Part shown: positions 10,559 through 22,922 of the stretch, in pieces
Numbering within the stretch: the stretch's first letter is position 1
Layout: every line of letters starts with the position of its first letter
Origin: Adenanthera pavonina
Lineage: Eukaryota > Streptophyta > Magnoliopsida > Fabales > Fabaceae
DNA length: 64,000 bases
Assembly: GCA_026686845.1 (NCBI GenBank)
Contig: JAIVEN010000010.1
Location: 25,456,001 to 25,520,000 of the forward strand
Reading direction: 5' to 3'
Made by a program: the position numbers and the translations under genes
The notes under the pieces: generated by a model
Told to the model about the DNA's origin: nothing
The model's database searches: none
Seen by the model: the letters and a program-made list of their open reading frames with translations, nothing else

Positions 10559-11135
10559 AAAACTTGTAATTAGTAAGTTTGCATATAAGTTAGGATTTCT
10601 TACATTGCATTTCATTCATTTGGGTTTTAGTTCTTGCATTAATCCAATAGTATTTTAGTTAGTACTTTAGTTTATTTTAGCTTGCATTTTTTAGCTCATT
10701 TTAGTGTCCATTTGTTAATTTTGGCCAACTCTAATCATATCATTTTCATTCGTTTTCATCCACTTCTATTAGCATTTCTCACTTTGCCATACATTTTCCA
10801 TTCACTTAATCATACTTTCTTAAATAATTTTGACCATTTAATTTACTTGTACATATTTAGTTCACTTTATGTTTCATTATAGGTTGCATTTAGTTTAGTA
10901 TATACCTAGGCAATTTTGACTTAAACTAGTACATGACAAGTTGCATTTAGTTTATTATATATCTAGGCAATTTTGACTTAAACTAGTACATACCATACCA
11001 TTACCATTCAAAATTCTACACTCTCATACGCTTTCATATATACATCCACATATTTTTCTGTAGTAGTTTTAATCTCCTTTTGTTAGTTTAGTTCTTATAG
11101 ATTTATTTTAACTTTAGTTGTATTAACATAGGTTT
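10559..11135. other. AT-rich non-coding stretch
   Basis: It is T-rich on the plus strand, with repeated TTTTAG/GCATTT words, and resembles 15370-15717 (AGCTTGCATTTTTTA in both). The two were probably continuous before the solo LTR at 11136-15369 inserted. No recognisable protein. Confidence 0.5.
10883..10996 (+). repeat. 57-bp tandem duplication
   Basis: GTTGCATTTAGTTTAG... at 10883 and GTTGCATTTAGTTTAT... at 10940 each continue through CTAGGCAATTTTGACTTAAA and CTAGTACAT. The period is 57 bases with about three mismatches. Confidence 0.85.
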
Positions 11136-12064
11136 TGTAATGACACTAAGCATTATTTTAAGGAAGACATTGTCAAATGATATAGGACCAGAGGAATCAA
11201 GACCAGAGGAAAGATCACAACAAAGCAAGTTGGAGAATCGAAACATAGAGCACTGGTATAGTGGCGGTGAGTAGTAGAGCCATGGTAAGGAACAGTAAGA
11301 AGTCATGCATGTGCTAGGACTCAAAGCTCTGGTGCCGCGGCAAACTCAAGTGGCACTGCGACGCCAATCTTAAAATCGGGTTAAATCAAAAGTTAAACCA
11401 ATCGCCAAAAGAAAAGAAAAACTGAGGGATAATAAATTTCTCTGCTAGGATTGGCATTTTCAGGCTTGGGGGTTTGATTTTCGGCATTTTTGAGCTCAAA
11501 TCTTGTTGGTAAGTTATCCCTCAACCTCTCTCTACATTTTTCTTCAAGTTTCACCGAAGTTTTTTCATCGATTTGTTTAGGGTTCCAATTTGGGTAAGTT
11601 TTCACTAATTAAATTATGTACAAATATGATCTACAGGTGTTGTTAGATATTTTTATGGATTGGGTGTTGGCTTTATGGTGTTTAAGTAGTATATCTTCTA
11701 AACCCTAACCCTCAAATGTCGATATATTTAGGAATCCGAACCTGGGGAAACATGATTATGATTTTATGAGTAGTTTAGAGTGATTTGATGCTTAGGTTTG
11801 CTTGATGAAGCACTATATTCCATTTGACATATGTTTGAGTTGATAAATGTATATGTAAAGGTTGAGGAACTATGATGGTAATGAGTAATTGGTGTTATAA
11901 AGGTTGTCACATAGCTTGATTGTGGTCTCTTGACTCTGGATTGTGATTATAAAGCATTGGACTGGTGGTGATTACTCCATTTGGCCTACCGAGGTGTCAA
12001 GAGGGTTTGACGGTTGAAGTAACTGGGGTTTTCTTTTATGTTATGATACATGATTAGACATTTC

Positions 12065-12173
12065 CATATCATGATATGCATGCTTTATGTATGTATATAT
12101 ATGTTTTACCTTTTACATATCATGATATGTTTTAGAGCTCAGTTAAGGCTGGTCATTTTCATATCATGATATG
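12065..12173 (+). repeat. Three copies of palindrome CATATCATGATATG (copy 1)
   Basis: The perfect 14-base palindrome occurs at 12065-12078, 12116-12129 (extended to 16 bases, ACATATCATGATATGT) and 12160-12173. It could form small cruciforms or bind a dimeric protein in the LTR U3/R region. Related B LTRs keep pairs of similar words (ACCACGGTAT and ATCGTGGTATG near 51998 and 52040; reversed near 37460 and 37500). Confidence 0.8.
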
Positions 12174-13623
12174 TGCAACTACAAGGCTTATAAGTATTTA
12201 CCCCTATCTCATTGTATCATGAAATGGTAATATGATGTAAATGATTATGATTTGTGTAATTGGTAATGGCTATTGATGTGGAATGATGATTATGCACCCC
12301 ACAATGTATTATATACCTTCGTATGGCATGCTAGCACAACCGTGAGTGATATATTGGGCATTATCACATTGTATGCATTGTTGGGACATATGGTCTATGT
12401 GATGATGCTCTATATACTACGTGATATGTCAATCCATTAAATAACACACGAGGTCTTGTGTTTAGGTAGGGAAATAGTCATCCTATGGCCGGGAGACTTA
12501 GATGACAGTGAATTGGGGCGCACCTTCTCTAAATAGCCACCGCTTCGGGCAGTTTAGGGGAAGGAAAGCCATGGTCCAACTTTTGGTGAAATGGCCTTTG
12601 GCGAGGTCTTGACCATAGGAAGAAGAGCTGGGTAGTGACCCTGGAATTGGCCATCATAGGTCATTAGATGGGGGGCACTAGTTAAGGTTACCTTGTCATG
12701 GTAACTAGCTTATGGTTCTAGACATGTATTGGTGGGATTGGTGTCTGCATATCATGCATATTGCATTAGTGATTATTTATGATTTTTATATGAAAGTATG
12801 AGTATGTGTATGTATGTATGTATGTGTTTTCCCTGGTTACTGGGACATATGTCTCACCCCATGCCTAACATTTCCAAGTGAAGGATCTAGCTCTAGTAAG
12901 GGAAAGAAAAGCTTGGGCAAGGAGGATTGAGAGTACACTTGTGGGTGTAGAGGACTGTGGTTCCCTATGTTCTTAACTTTCTGTTATTTTCAGTAAAGTG
13001 CCACTATTTTATGTGGGGATTATGGATTAATGTAATTTGGAGACTAAATGTAGCATGTACCTAGTTCAACCCATCTTGGGTGCATTGGGTGGCCTCATAG
13101 GTGTTGATGGGCCTGAACCCTATTCATGGATTTGGTTAGGGTTCCAATTTGCGTAAGTTTTCACCAATTAAATTATGTACAAATATGATCTACAGGTGTT
13201 GTTAGATATTTTTATGGATTGGGTGTTGGCTTTATGGTGTTTAAATAGTATATCTTCTAAACCCTAACCCTCAAATGTCGATATATTTAGGAATCCGAAC
13301 CTGGGGAAACATGATTATGATTTTATGAGTAGTTTAGAGTGATTTGATGCTTAGGTTTGCTTGATGAAGCACTATCTTCCATTTGACATATGTTTGAGTT
13401 GATAAATGTATATGTAAAGGTTGAGGAACTATGATGGTAATGAGTAATTGGTGTTATAAAGGTTGTCACATAGCTTGATTGTGGTCGCTTGACTCTGGAT
13501 TGTGATTATAAAGCATTGGACTGGTGGTGATTACTCCATTTGGCCTACCGAGGTGTCAAGAGGGTTTAACGGTTGAGGTAACTGGGGTTTTCTTTTATGT
13601 TGTGATACATGATTAGACATTTC

Positions 13624-13732
13624 CATATCATGATATGCATGCTTTATGTATGTATATATATGTTTTACCGTTTACATATCATGATATGTTTTAGAGCTCA
13701 GTTAAGGCTGATCATTTTCATATCATGATATG
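13624..13732 (+). repeat. Three copies of palindrome CATATCATGATATG (copy 2)
   Basis: The palindrome recurs at 13624-13637, 13675-13688 and 13719-13732. This is the duplicated counterpart of 12065-12173, with all three palindromes perfectly kept while the surrounding sequence has changed at several sites. Confidence 0.8.
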
Positions 13733-15369
13733 TGCAACTACAAGGCTTATAAGTATTTACCCCTATCTCATTGTATCATGAAATGGTAATATGATGTAAA
13801 TGATTATGATTTGTGTAATTGGTAATGGTTGTTGATGTGAAATGATGATTATGCACCCCACAATGTATTATATACCTTCGTATGGCATGCTAGCACAACC
13901 GTGAGTGATATATTGGGCATTATCACATTGTATGCATTATTGGGACATATGGTCTATGTGATGATGCTCTATATACTACGTGATATGTCAATCCATTAAA
14001 TAACACACGAGGTCTTGTGTTCAGGTAGGGAAATAGTCATCCTATGGCCGGGAGACTTAGATGGCAGTGAATTGGGGTGCACCTTCTCTAAATAGCCACC
14101 GCTTCGGGTAGTTTAGGGGAAGGAAAGCCATGGTCCAACTTTTGGTGAAATGGCCTTTGGCGAGGTCTTGACCATTGGAAGAAGAGCTGGGTAGTGACCC
14201 TGGAATTGGCCATCATAGGTCATTAGAAGGGGGGCACTAGTTAAGGTTACCTTGTCATGGTAACTAGCTTATGGTTCTAGCCATGTATTGATGGGATTGA
14301 TGTCTGCATATCATGCATATTGCATTAGTGATTATTTATGATTTTTATATGAAAGTATGAGTATGTGTATGTATGTATGTATGTGTTTTCCCTGGTTACT
14401 GGGACATATGTCTCACCCCGTGCCTAACATTTCCAAGTGAAGGATCTAGCTCTAGTAAGGGAAAGAAAAGCTTGGGCAAGGAGGATTGAGAGTACACTTG
14501 TGGGTGTAGAGGACTGTGGTTCCCTATGTTCTTAACTTTCTGTTATTTTCAGTAAAGTGCCACTATTTTATGTGGGGATTATGGATTAATGTAATTTGGA
14601 GACTAAATGTAGCATGTACCTAGTTCAACCCATCTTGGGTGCATTGGGTGGCCTCATAGGTGTTGATGGGCCTGAACCCTATTCATGTCATTCTAAATGT
14701 TGGAAGAATCTTATGCATGTTATGTGATCTTAAATGTTAGCTTGTGTTGGATCCATGGTTGATGTCCCTAGCCCACTTGGAATTTGTATGTCTGGATGTG
14801 GACCTTGTATGGATCTTGGACCCTTGGTTTGTGAAGTGAGCACATATTCCATCGTTTGAGTTGGGCAGTGAAAACCTAGAGGAGTGGTCTCCCTCGGATA
14901 GAACCTTCTTGGACATATTTCTCATGTCCCTTATGACTTGTAGAATTGGTCTTAGCATGTCAATTGCTTACAGATAGCTATTAGAGGTGTCGAGTTTTTT
15001 GGTTTTGGGTAAAAGTGACCAATTTGGTGTATTATGTCCAGAATCTCCATATGGAGGTGTTTTGGGACACAGTTGGTGTCTATGGTTAGATGGGAAGTAG
15101 AGTGACCTGTAAGAGTTAAAATCAAATCCATTGGAGGTCAGAGCATGAAGTTGTGTGTGTCGGAAGTCCAATCGGAAAATCAACAAGGAGCTGAGTTTCT
15201 GTTAGCTGATGGCGTCGCGATGCCATGCATCTCAGGTCACTTTACTAGAAGCATCTCAAGACGCGGTGCTATAGCGATTGCCGCAATGGCCCCCCTATAT
15301 TCTATCTTCTCTTCCCTGTGTTGCTGCGTCAAATGGCTTAGTAAGGTCTTATGAGCTTAGCGTGTGACA

Positions 15370-15717
15370 GTTTTAGTCTAGCTTTTGCATATTCATACAT
15401 TTACAAAAAGAAAAACAGAGAGAGAAAAAATGTCATAAACATAGATCAATTACATGCATAAATAACACATTTTCACATATATAATCCATACATTGTCCAC
15501 ACTTATACACACAATTGACTATGTTTTCTACACATTTGCATACATACTAGCATGTTTTCTTGCATTTTAGTATTTTTAATTAGCTTGCATTTTTTATTTA
15601 TTAATTGCTCAATTTGCTCACTTAAGTTTTAATCTAGTTGCTCCAGTGTGAAACAACCTAGGTTTGTGCCATATAATACATTATTTCTTTCATTTTAGTT
15701 TTTAATTGAAATTTCCT
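15370..15717. other. AT-rich non-coding stretch
   Basis: The sequence continues the character of 10559-11135 (AGCTTGCATTTTTTATTTATT). No gene or defined repeat end is seen. Confidence 0.4.
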
Positions 15718-16884
15718 ATGGCAAGGTCTTTTACTTCTCCCACTAGTCATGATCCATCCAAGAAGCCATTACACTAGTGGCTGCACCATAGTTTTCCTTC
15801 CCATGGACCACCCGAATTAGCAGTGATTTAGAGAAGGTGCATCCTCTATCTATAATCACCTAGGTCTCCTGACCAAAGGACGGCAATTGAATGACAAGAA
15901 TATAATAAGCCTTCCCTTCTTGACACAAAGCCTCATGCGTCATTTAGTGGATTAGCATACAACGACATCACCACCCAACCCACAAATGCTCAATCATGGT
16001 AACCAGTGACAATGTTATTATGCAATGCTAACATGCTATCATATTCTATACATCATCATCATGCTAGCATAATATTGTTATACATGATATGAACATGGGG
16101 ATGCACAAGAATCATATATCAAGCTCTACAATACCTATATATATGTATAAACTCAGCTATTTCCATTTACTTGTCATAGATCTGAAAAGAATAAAGGGTA
16201 CAAGAAAAACTTACTAGTTGTGCCATAAAAATGCATATCATAATATGAAAAGTTTAAAGCATATGCAGTAAACAAAAGTTATTACCTTGTTACCTTAAGT
16301 TCCCCACACACACACAAAACCACGGTAAGCTGTCAAAGAACCAACTACAGACACATAAGAAGGAAGCAATTAAGTTAATGCATAATGTCTTAAACATGAA
16401 ACAAGGTCAACAAAACACCAAAAACCCATTTATACATTTCCAACTACTAAAACCTTTTTACACCTATAAGACCTAAATGCCTCATATAATAAAATAGCCA
16501 CTTACCAATGAATCCATCACTTCCCATCAACTTTTTGGAGTGTCAAAAATTCAATTGAGCAAGCTAAACACCTACACTCCCGTCATTTGAATTTCCAAGT
16601 GAGTACACAAGCTAGCAATGTTTCAAGTTTGAGTTTAAGACTCTTAACCTTTCAAAATCACTAAACCACCACTTATTGTAAGCTGTTTAGACCAAAATCT
16701 ATTGTACTATAACCCTATTTCCTAAGGAATTTTCATGCTCCAACAAACCCTCTTTGGACATGGTTTAGGGTTCAAGCTTAAGAGCTCAAACATGTCACAA
16801 ATCACCATATATTCCATATCGTTAGATTAGAGAAGTTCTAAGACTCAAAAATACCTCCTTAAAGCACTGATTTTCTTATGAAAC
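15718..16884 (-). mobile_element. LTR fragment, B-like family
   Basis: It carries CTCCCACTAGTCATGATCC, GAAGCCATTACACTAGTGG, AATTAGCAGTGATTTAGAG, AAGGTGCATCC and ATGCTAACATGC in the order seen in the other minus-strand B-like LTRs, followed by an AT-rich half with CCACGGTAAGCTGTC (compare ACCATGGTAGGCCATC at 7770). No clear LTR end on the left; on the right a family A LTR interrupts it at 16885. Confidence 0.6.
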
Positions 16885-19361
16885 TTGTAATATCCCTATT
16901 TTTATAGGATGCCATAAAATGCATGAAGAGATGTGAAAGAAAGTGAGTAATTGAAATTAATTTTCCATAAGATCCTGAGCAAAAATTAATTTCAGAACTT
17001 ATTTCGGAAGGTATAAATATACCACTTGAATTGAAGCCCATCCCGAGTTACGCGCAACAATATAAGTATTATATAACTGAGAGATCTAAGTTGAGAGATA
17101 GATTAATTTAAAAGTTAATGTGAATAGTAGAAAGAAATGACAAAAAATTGGCCTCCGAAAAATTACAAAAAAGTACCCGGAAGAATTGATAATTATGTTT
17201 CTGACTTGACTCAAAGGAAAAAAGCTCATTTTCCAAGTTAGGAATTCAAATGTTAAAATTTTATTTAAGGCCCAAGAGAAAAATGATGATAGCTTAAAAT
17301 ATACAAAGAGGCAGCAAAAATCGAGGGATATAAAAAGAACTAGAAAAAGGCAAATCAGTCATTTTTTAGGTCCCAAAAATGAGAAAATCATAATTTTTTC
17401 CATATGAATAAAATAGATTGCAATTTAGTCATCAAAAAAAAGAAATTTTATCATAAATTAGTCCTTGGGGAAAATTACAGCTCAAGACCCGAAAGTTCCA
17501 AAAATTATAAATTTTCCCAGGTAAAGGGCATTTTTTTAAATATAAAAAATTATATTTAAAGTGTAGTCTTGATGAGCTAAACCCAATGGGATGCTGATTG
17601 GTATTTAATAAATTCAGAATAAATTTATTATAGGTAATTGAAATAAAAGTTGATATTTTACCTGATAAAGGTTATTTTACACTGCATAAAAGCAGTACCA
17701 GGTCAAGAATAGTAAATAGACCTTACCCAAATATAGTTTGAGATAAGATGATGATTTTAATCCAAAGTAATTTTAGGAAAATATTGTACCAATTTAGTAG
17801 CAATTACGGCAAAAGTATTTAACCGGTACGACAAAATTTATCGATAAAAGGTATTTTGGTCTTAGAAAATTCATGAAATAATTTTGGACAAAATTACCCT
17901 TAAAGTGGCTCAATTTACAATTGAATGGACATGGATGGAATTTACTTAAATGATTTTTGTAAAAAACATCTTAGAAAAGGCATGATTTTTGGACCAAAAA
18001 AGTAACCTTGATCAATTGGATGATTGGCAAGATAATTAAGTCACTTAATCTCTCTCTTCCCTCCCTAATTCATATGTGAGCAGCTGGCCATGTGGAGGAT
18101 TGCATCAATTAATTGATTTTTGTAAATACTTCTTGAAGAAGTATTGAAAAATAAAAAGGAAATTGCAAGGATTGATTGGTTTGAGTTTTGCAATCATTCC
18201 CCCTTACACTCTCTCTCTTTGGTCGACACTTGCAGCAGTGAAGGCAAGAAAGAGAGGTCTAAAAATAGAAAAAAAGGGAAAGAGATGTGAGAGGAAGAAA
18301 AGAAAAGGAGAAAAGGAAGAGAAAACTAAAGATCAAAGCTTGAAGGCTTGAGTTGTTGTTTCTAAGCCTTTTGCTTTGTGTTTTCAAGTTTTTAAGAGTG
18401 GTCTCATGGAGTTCTCTTCTCCTACCTTCCACCATGAAATTTTGTCCAAGCTTAGGGTAGGAAGAAGAAGAATTTTTTAGAGTTAAACATATGGAAAAGC
18501 TTGGAGAAGTCATTTAAAGTAAGTTCCCATTAATGGTTTGAAGTATAGCAAGTTAAATATTTTTCCTCCATTTTATGCTTGATTTCGATCAAATTAGGGT
18601 TAGAAATAGAGAAATAATTTCATGATTTTGACCTCAAAAATGGATTCCTCATGGCCCAAAGCCTTAATAACAACCATTGGTTTAAAGAAAGACCAAGAAG
18701 AAAGCAAAGAGAAAATTTAAGGGTTTTGTGAGCATTGTGTAAAATTGGACCAAGAACCAGTGGCTTATATGCTTCATTCGTGTTATGTTTAAGTCCAAGG
18801 AAGCTTAAGGATGTGTTTGGAAGAAATACAACTTAAAGGGAAAGAGAGTGGGAGCATTGGAATCAAATTGGAAGGCAAAGGAAAGCAATAAAGGTAGCAT
18901 AGTGTATTTCTTGCTTTATGTTATTGTATATTATTTCTATGTCATAATCCCATTGCCATGTTGTTGTTATGATATCGTGAGATTGATTTGGCTGTTTTTA
19001 TGAAAGGGTCTTAACCCTTGGATGTCCATTTCATAAAGAGAGACCATGCCAAAATTTTTATGAACCATTATGACTTATTATATGCTTGAATAGGTGAATT
19101 TTTATGATTTAAGTTTTATGCATATATGATAATGTAATTACATAAAATATGACTTGCTACTGAGATTTCATAATATCATCATTCCAAACACTAACCATGC
19201 TAGGGAAAGGACATGGAAGCAAACAAGGAAGAAGGCAAGAAGAATGAAGAAGCATGATAATTATGTGAATTATGGGTATTTTAGTGTGTTGTTATGGCAT
19301 CAGGTGGGATGAAATTGCATGAGAATTCATAAGGCTTGTATTTCCATAACTATATCCATTT
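16885..19361 (+). mobile_element. LTR family A, nearly full length but cut
   Basis: It starts TGTAATATCCCTATTTTTA and shares AAATTACAGCTCAAGACCCG, AAAATTATAAATTTTCCCAGG, CCAATGGGATGC and, later, AGGGTCTTAACCCTTGGATGTCCATT with the copies at 7825, 31963 and 39845. The right end is cut at 19361 by the SIRE-type LTR, so the terminal GTGTTACA is missing. A Lys/Arg/Glu-rich open frame at 18163-18351 is purine-rich LTR sequence, not a gene. Confidence 0.75.
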
Positions 19362-21180
19362 TGTTAGATAAACTAGCTTCCCAAGAAGGAGGTGAATTGG
19401 GACGAATAAAAATTTTCTGCAAAACATCAAGAAAGTGAAGAAAGCAAAGGGTGATAGTAAAACAAAGTATAAATGAATAAACAGTAAAAGTAATAGTAGG
19501 AAGAGAAGACTCAGATATTTATCCTAGTTCGGCCTCTCAACTTGACCTACGTCTAGTCCCCAAGTCACCACTTGATATTTTTTACTATTCTGCAATAATT
19601 CAGTAGGCTTCTTGCAAATGCCGTAGTATAGTGTTGATGCTCTGTTTCTATAGCTCATACTTTCAGTCTTTGTACTCTTACTAAGTGCTTCCCCAATCAC
19701 TTATGATATCCCCTCCCAAGAAAATATTTCTTCCAGACGAACATAAGATTGTTTACAATGAATAAACTCTCTTAATCAAAGTGTATATGAAAGTTAGAGT
19801 GCAGATGTTGAAGTATGTGAGAGTAGGAGACTTTGAGTAGATGATTTGGCAGAGTTTCAGTATATACAAAGAAATTTTTATTACCCACACCTTCAAATGA
19901 AGTTCTATTTATAGATTTTTGCCTCAACTATACGTTAGAGACAAGATCTAGCTGTTAGAGATGTTACTCAATGGTTGCTTTGAGAAACTATCCATTTACT
20001 AACTGTATTTAATGCTTCTGACACTCAAAGTTTTAATTTCAGTTAGTCAATAGACGAATTTTGCAGAAACTGAAAGTTATAGCCTTTAATGTTGAACTTC
20101 TGAAGTTTGTTTATTATGAATCAAACTTCAAATTTTCATCTTTAGAAAATGATTCTATGTTGGAACATACAAATTTTCATGTTTAAAGTTGTTCTATTAA
20201 GTGTGAATAGTAAATTCAATTTGCTACAGTGCCTTCAAAATTTGAATTTTGGAACCCCAAAATTTGTCTGTCAGAAGCTGGTTCAATGATGCACAATAGT
20301 TCATAAATTTGAAATTTGAATTTTCAAAGGGAAAAGTTCATCTGTCAGAGAGACCTCTTTTCAGACTTACTTTAAAATTCAAATTTCTGAATATTGTCAT
20401 TCATATGTCAAAATATCAACACAACAGACTCACAAACTTTGTTTCAAAAATTCAAATTTTCATGTTCAAAGTTCGTCTGTCAATGGGCAATTTTAAAGCT
20501 CTTTTTAAACTTGTTTTCAGATAAACTTTGACATATTCTCAGACGAATTGTTCAATTTTCATAAGTTGCATTTTGTTTGAAATTCAAATTTTCAACATTA
20601 AAGTTCGTCTGTCAGAGAAGGGCTCTTTTTAGACTCTTTTTCAGACATAGGTCAAAGTTTGAATTTCAGAATACAAAATTCGTCTGTTAGAGAAGCCTCT
20701 TTTCAGACTTATTCATTTTCAATACGAAATTTGAATTTCCAAAGCCAAAGTTCAAAATTTCAAAATGGCAGATCTATATAAACCTTTCAAACTTTGTCTG
20801 TTGGTGGGTGTTTTTCAAATATTCCATGAATTAACATGGAATTAAGGTTTTAAAACATTTTTAAAACACTTTGTAAAGGTTCTCCAACATGAGTATGTTT
20901 AAGAGACAAACATTTTTATAATCATCATGTTGGACAAAGATAACATTGAAACTTTTATTTTTGAAAATTCAAACTTTCAAAGATCAACAGATGAATTTTG
21001 AGGGACCATCGAGAACTGTTACAATGTAAACCAAGCTAAAGTTCATCTGATGGGCATCTAAATTCGAATGTTGAGTATGCTGACTTGTTCAAAAACACAA
21101 TTTATCAAGGAAATTCATCTAACACACAACTAAAATGCGAATTTCAACTTTAAAAACTTACAGAATGGATCCAGAACTCA
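19362..21180 (-). mobile_element. SIRE-type 3' LTR of a minus-strand copia element
   Basis: The plus strand opens TGTTAGATAAACTAGCTTCC, with AAGGAGGTGAATTGGG, the terminal signature of this LTR group. It carries the TTCGAA/ACAGACGAA array and a minus-strand TATA box near 19906-19913. It lies directly downstream of the minus-strand pol (21361-23988), so it is that element's 3' LTR. The other boundary is uncertain: an end at 20945 (minus strand TGTTATCTTTGTCC) fits the LTR start consensus, while array motifs go on to about 21150. The pyrimidine tract at 21183-21208 could be the polypurine tract on the minus strand. Confidence 0.7.
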
Positions 21181-21360
21181 GATTTCTTGCTGTCTCTTTC
21201 TCCTTTTGACTGTTCCATTCTAATTTGCTCCATTTTTCAGATCTACTGTCATTTAAACTCATGAGGAGCACCTACAGCTTACACTAAACTTTCTCCGATG
21301 CTAAAGTTAGAATTAAATCAATGTCAAAAATTCTAAAATAAATTTGATACAGAAATTTAC

Positions 21361-22178
21361 TTACAGTTCATTGGGATTTACCATACCCAATTCTCTCCTG
21401 ATTTTATAATGCCTATCTTCTGAAAGAGGCTTTGTCAAGTTGTCAACAACTTGATCTTCTGTAGGGATGTATTCTAATCTGATCTCTCCTTTCAGAACAT
21501 GATCTCTTATGAAGTGGTGCCTAACTTCAATATGCTTCATCCTTGATGCATAACTGGATTCTTTGTGATGTTAATGGCACTTTGGTTGTCACACATTATA
21601 GGTATTTCTTTTATCTCAATCTCAAGATCTTCAAGTTGCTGCTTCATCCAGATGACTTAGGCACAACAGCTTCCAACTGCAATATATTCAACTTCTATTG
21701 TAGATAAGGCCACACTGTTTTGCTTCCTGCGAAACCATGAAACCAAGGATCCTCCAAGAAACTGGCATGTTCCACTTGTACTTTTTCTGTCAGTTTTGGA
21801 TCCTGCAAAGTCAGCATCAGTATATCCTTTCAAATCTTCTCGATTGCCTTTAGGATAACAAAGACTCATATGTGATGTTCCAATTAGATATCTGAAAATA
21901 CATTTCACAGTAGTTGCATGGGTTTCTTTGGGGCATGATTGGAATCTTGCACACATACAAACACTGAACATAATACCAGGTCTGCTGGCAGTTAGGTATA
22001 GCAGAGATCCAATCATTCTTCTATATTGGGTTATGTCAAACAGTTTACCCTCTTCATCCATATCCAGTTTGATTGCAGTAGCCATAGGTGTTCCCATTGG
22101 CTTAGCATTCTCCATTCCAAACTTTTCCAGCAATTCTTTAATATACTTGGATTGATTAAGAAAGATATCATCATCACA
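21361..22178 (-). pseudogene. pol: Copia (SIRE-type) RNase H domain
   Basis: The minus strand continues from reverse transcriptase with EKFGMENAKPMGTPM and YRRMIGSLLYLTASRPGIMF, then RNase H: LKGYTDADFAGSKTDRKSTS (first Asp), LSTIEVEYIAVGSCCA (Glu), CDNQSAI (Asp). The last residues LGMVNPNEL precede TAA at 21361-21363, the normal end of Sirevirus pol. Likely inactivating changes: TIEVEY replaces the usual T-AEAEY, and one or more out-of-frame positions lie near 21655. It degrades the RNA strand during reverse transcription. Confidence 0.85.
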
Positions 22179-22922
22179 CTACTTGATTTGCAATCCAAGG
22201 AAGAAGTTGAACTCACCCATCATGGACATTTTGAATTCTCCCTGCATTAGCTTAGAAAAATTCTTGCAAAGAGATTCATTAGTAGCACCAAATATAATAT
22301 CATCAACATAGATTTGAACAATAAGTAAATCTTTATTTTCTTTCTTAGTGAATAAAGTTGTATCTATTTTTCCTCTGTTGAACCCCTTTTTAGTTAGAAA
22401 ATTACTTAATCTTTCATACCACGCTCTAGGAGCTTGCTTTAAACCGTAAAGGGTTTTCTTTAGGTTATAGACTTGGTTTGGTTTTGTAGAGTCCTCAAAG
22501 CCTGGGGGTTGGTCCACAAAAACTTCTTCCATAATATATCCATTAAGAAAAGCACTCTTCACATCCATTTGATATAAGGTAATATTTTTCATGCATGCAT
22601 ATGCTAACAGAATTCTAATTGCTTCTAATCTAGCCACTGGAGCAAAGGTTTCTTCAAAATCAATTCCTTCTTCTTGATTATATCCCTTGGCAACCAGTCT
22701 AGCTTTATTTCTAATTATTAATCCAAATTCATCAAGCTTATTTTTAAAAACCCATTTGGTGCCAATGACAGGATGATCTTTGGGTCTAGGCACTAAATCC
22801 CAAACTTGATTTCTTTCAAATTGATTCAACTTATCTTGCATAGCTAAAATCCAGTATTCATCAGTTAAGGCTTTTTTAGTACATTTAGGCTCAATTTGAG
22901 AAATAAAAGCACAGTTTATCAT
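22179..22922 (-). pseudogene. pol: Copia (SIRE-type) reverse transcriptase domain
   Basis: A 247-residue open frame holds the complete RVT_2 domain: [78 protein letters not shown] (first catalytic Asp), [22 protein letters not shown], and the YVDDIIFG catalytic box, then [13 protein letters not shown]. All three catalytic Asp are kept. It is separated from integrase by an in-frame-breaking deletion near 22923-22930 that removed the linker, and a stop follows LQIK. It copies element RNA to DNA in virus-like particles. Confidence 0.92.

Larger units (their letters stand above)
11570..14687 (+). repeat. 1,559-bp direct tandem duplication
   Basis: Copy 1 is 11570-13128 and copy 2 is 13129-14687; every landmark is offset by exactly 1,559 bases. 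Both begin GATTTG.TTAGGGTTCCAATTT and end GGGCCTGAACCCTATTCATG. By eye I count about 23 single-base differences and no large gap, about 98.5 percent identity. The ATTTG/TTAGG microhomology at the joint suggests unequal exchange or slippage. It lies fully inside one LTR. Confidence 0.93.
11136..15369 (+). mobile_element. Solo LTR, B-like family, enlarged by internal duplication
   Basis: It starts TGTAATGACACTAAG, like TGTAATGCCCCTCATG at 51090, and ends GTGTGACA. Flanks are GGTTT and GTTTT (4 of 5 match), a possible decayed target duplication. Total length is 4,234 bp; removing one copy of the 1,559-bp duplication gives 2,675 bp, in the range of its relatives. Inside are a CG-containing block (11330-11370), the palindrome cluster, the GATTTAGG/AAGGAAAGCC block in forward orientation, and an OATTTCTC-free 3' part with CAGAATCTCCATATGGAG shared with 36.3, 53.0 and 60.98 kb. 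No primer site or coding region adjoins it. Confidence 0.65.

Noticed and set aside
15145..15354. 69-residue frame with serine/cysteine-rich C-terminus
   Set aside because: It falls in the terminal part of a solo LTR; no family and no conserved counterpart.
18163..18351. Lys/Arg/Glu-rich open frame and its antisense partner 18259-18513
   Set aside because: Purine-rich LTR sequence; similar purine-rich stretches exist in the other family A LTRs without an open frame.
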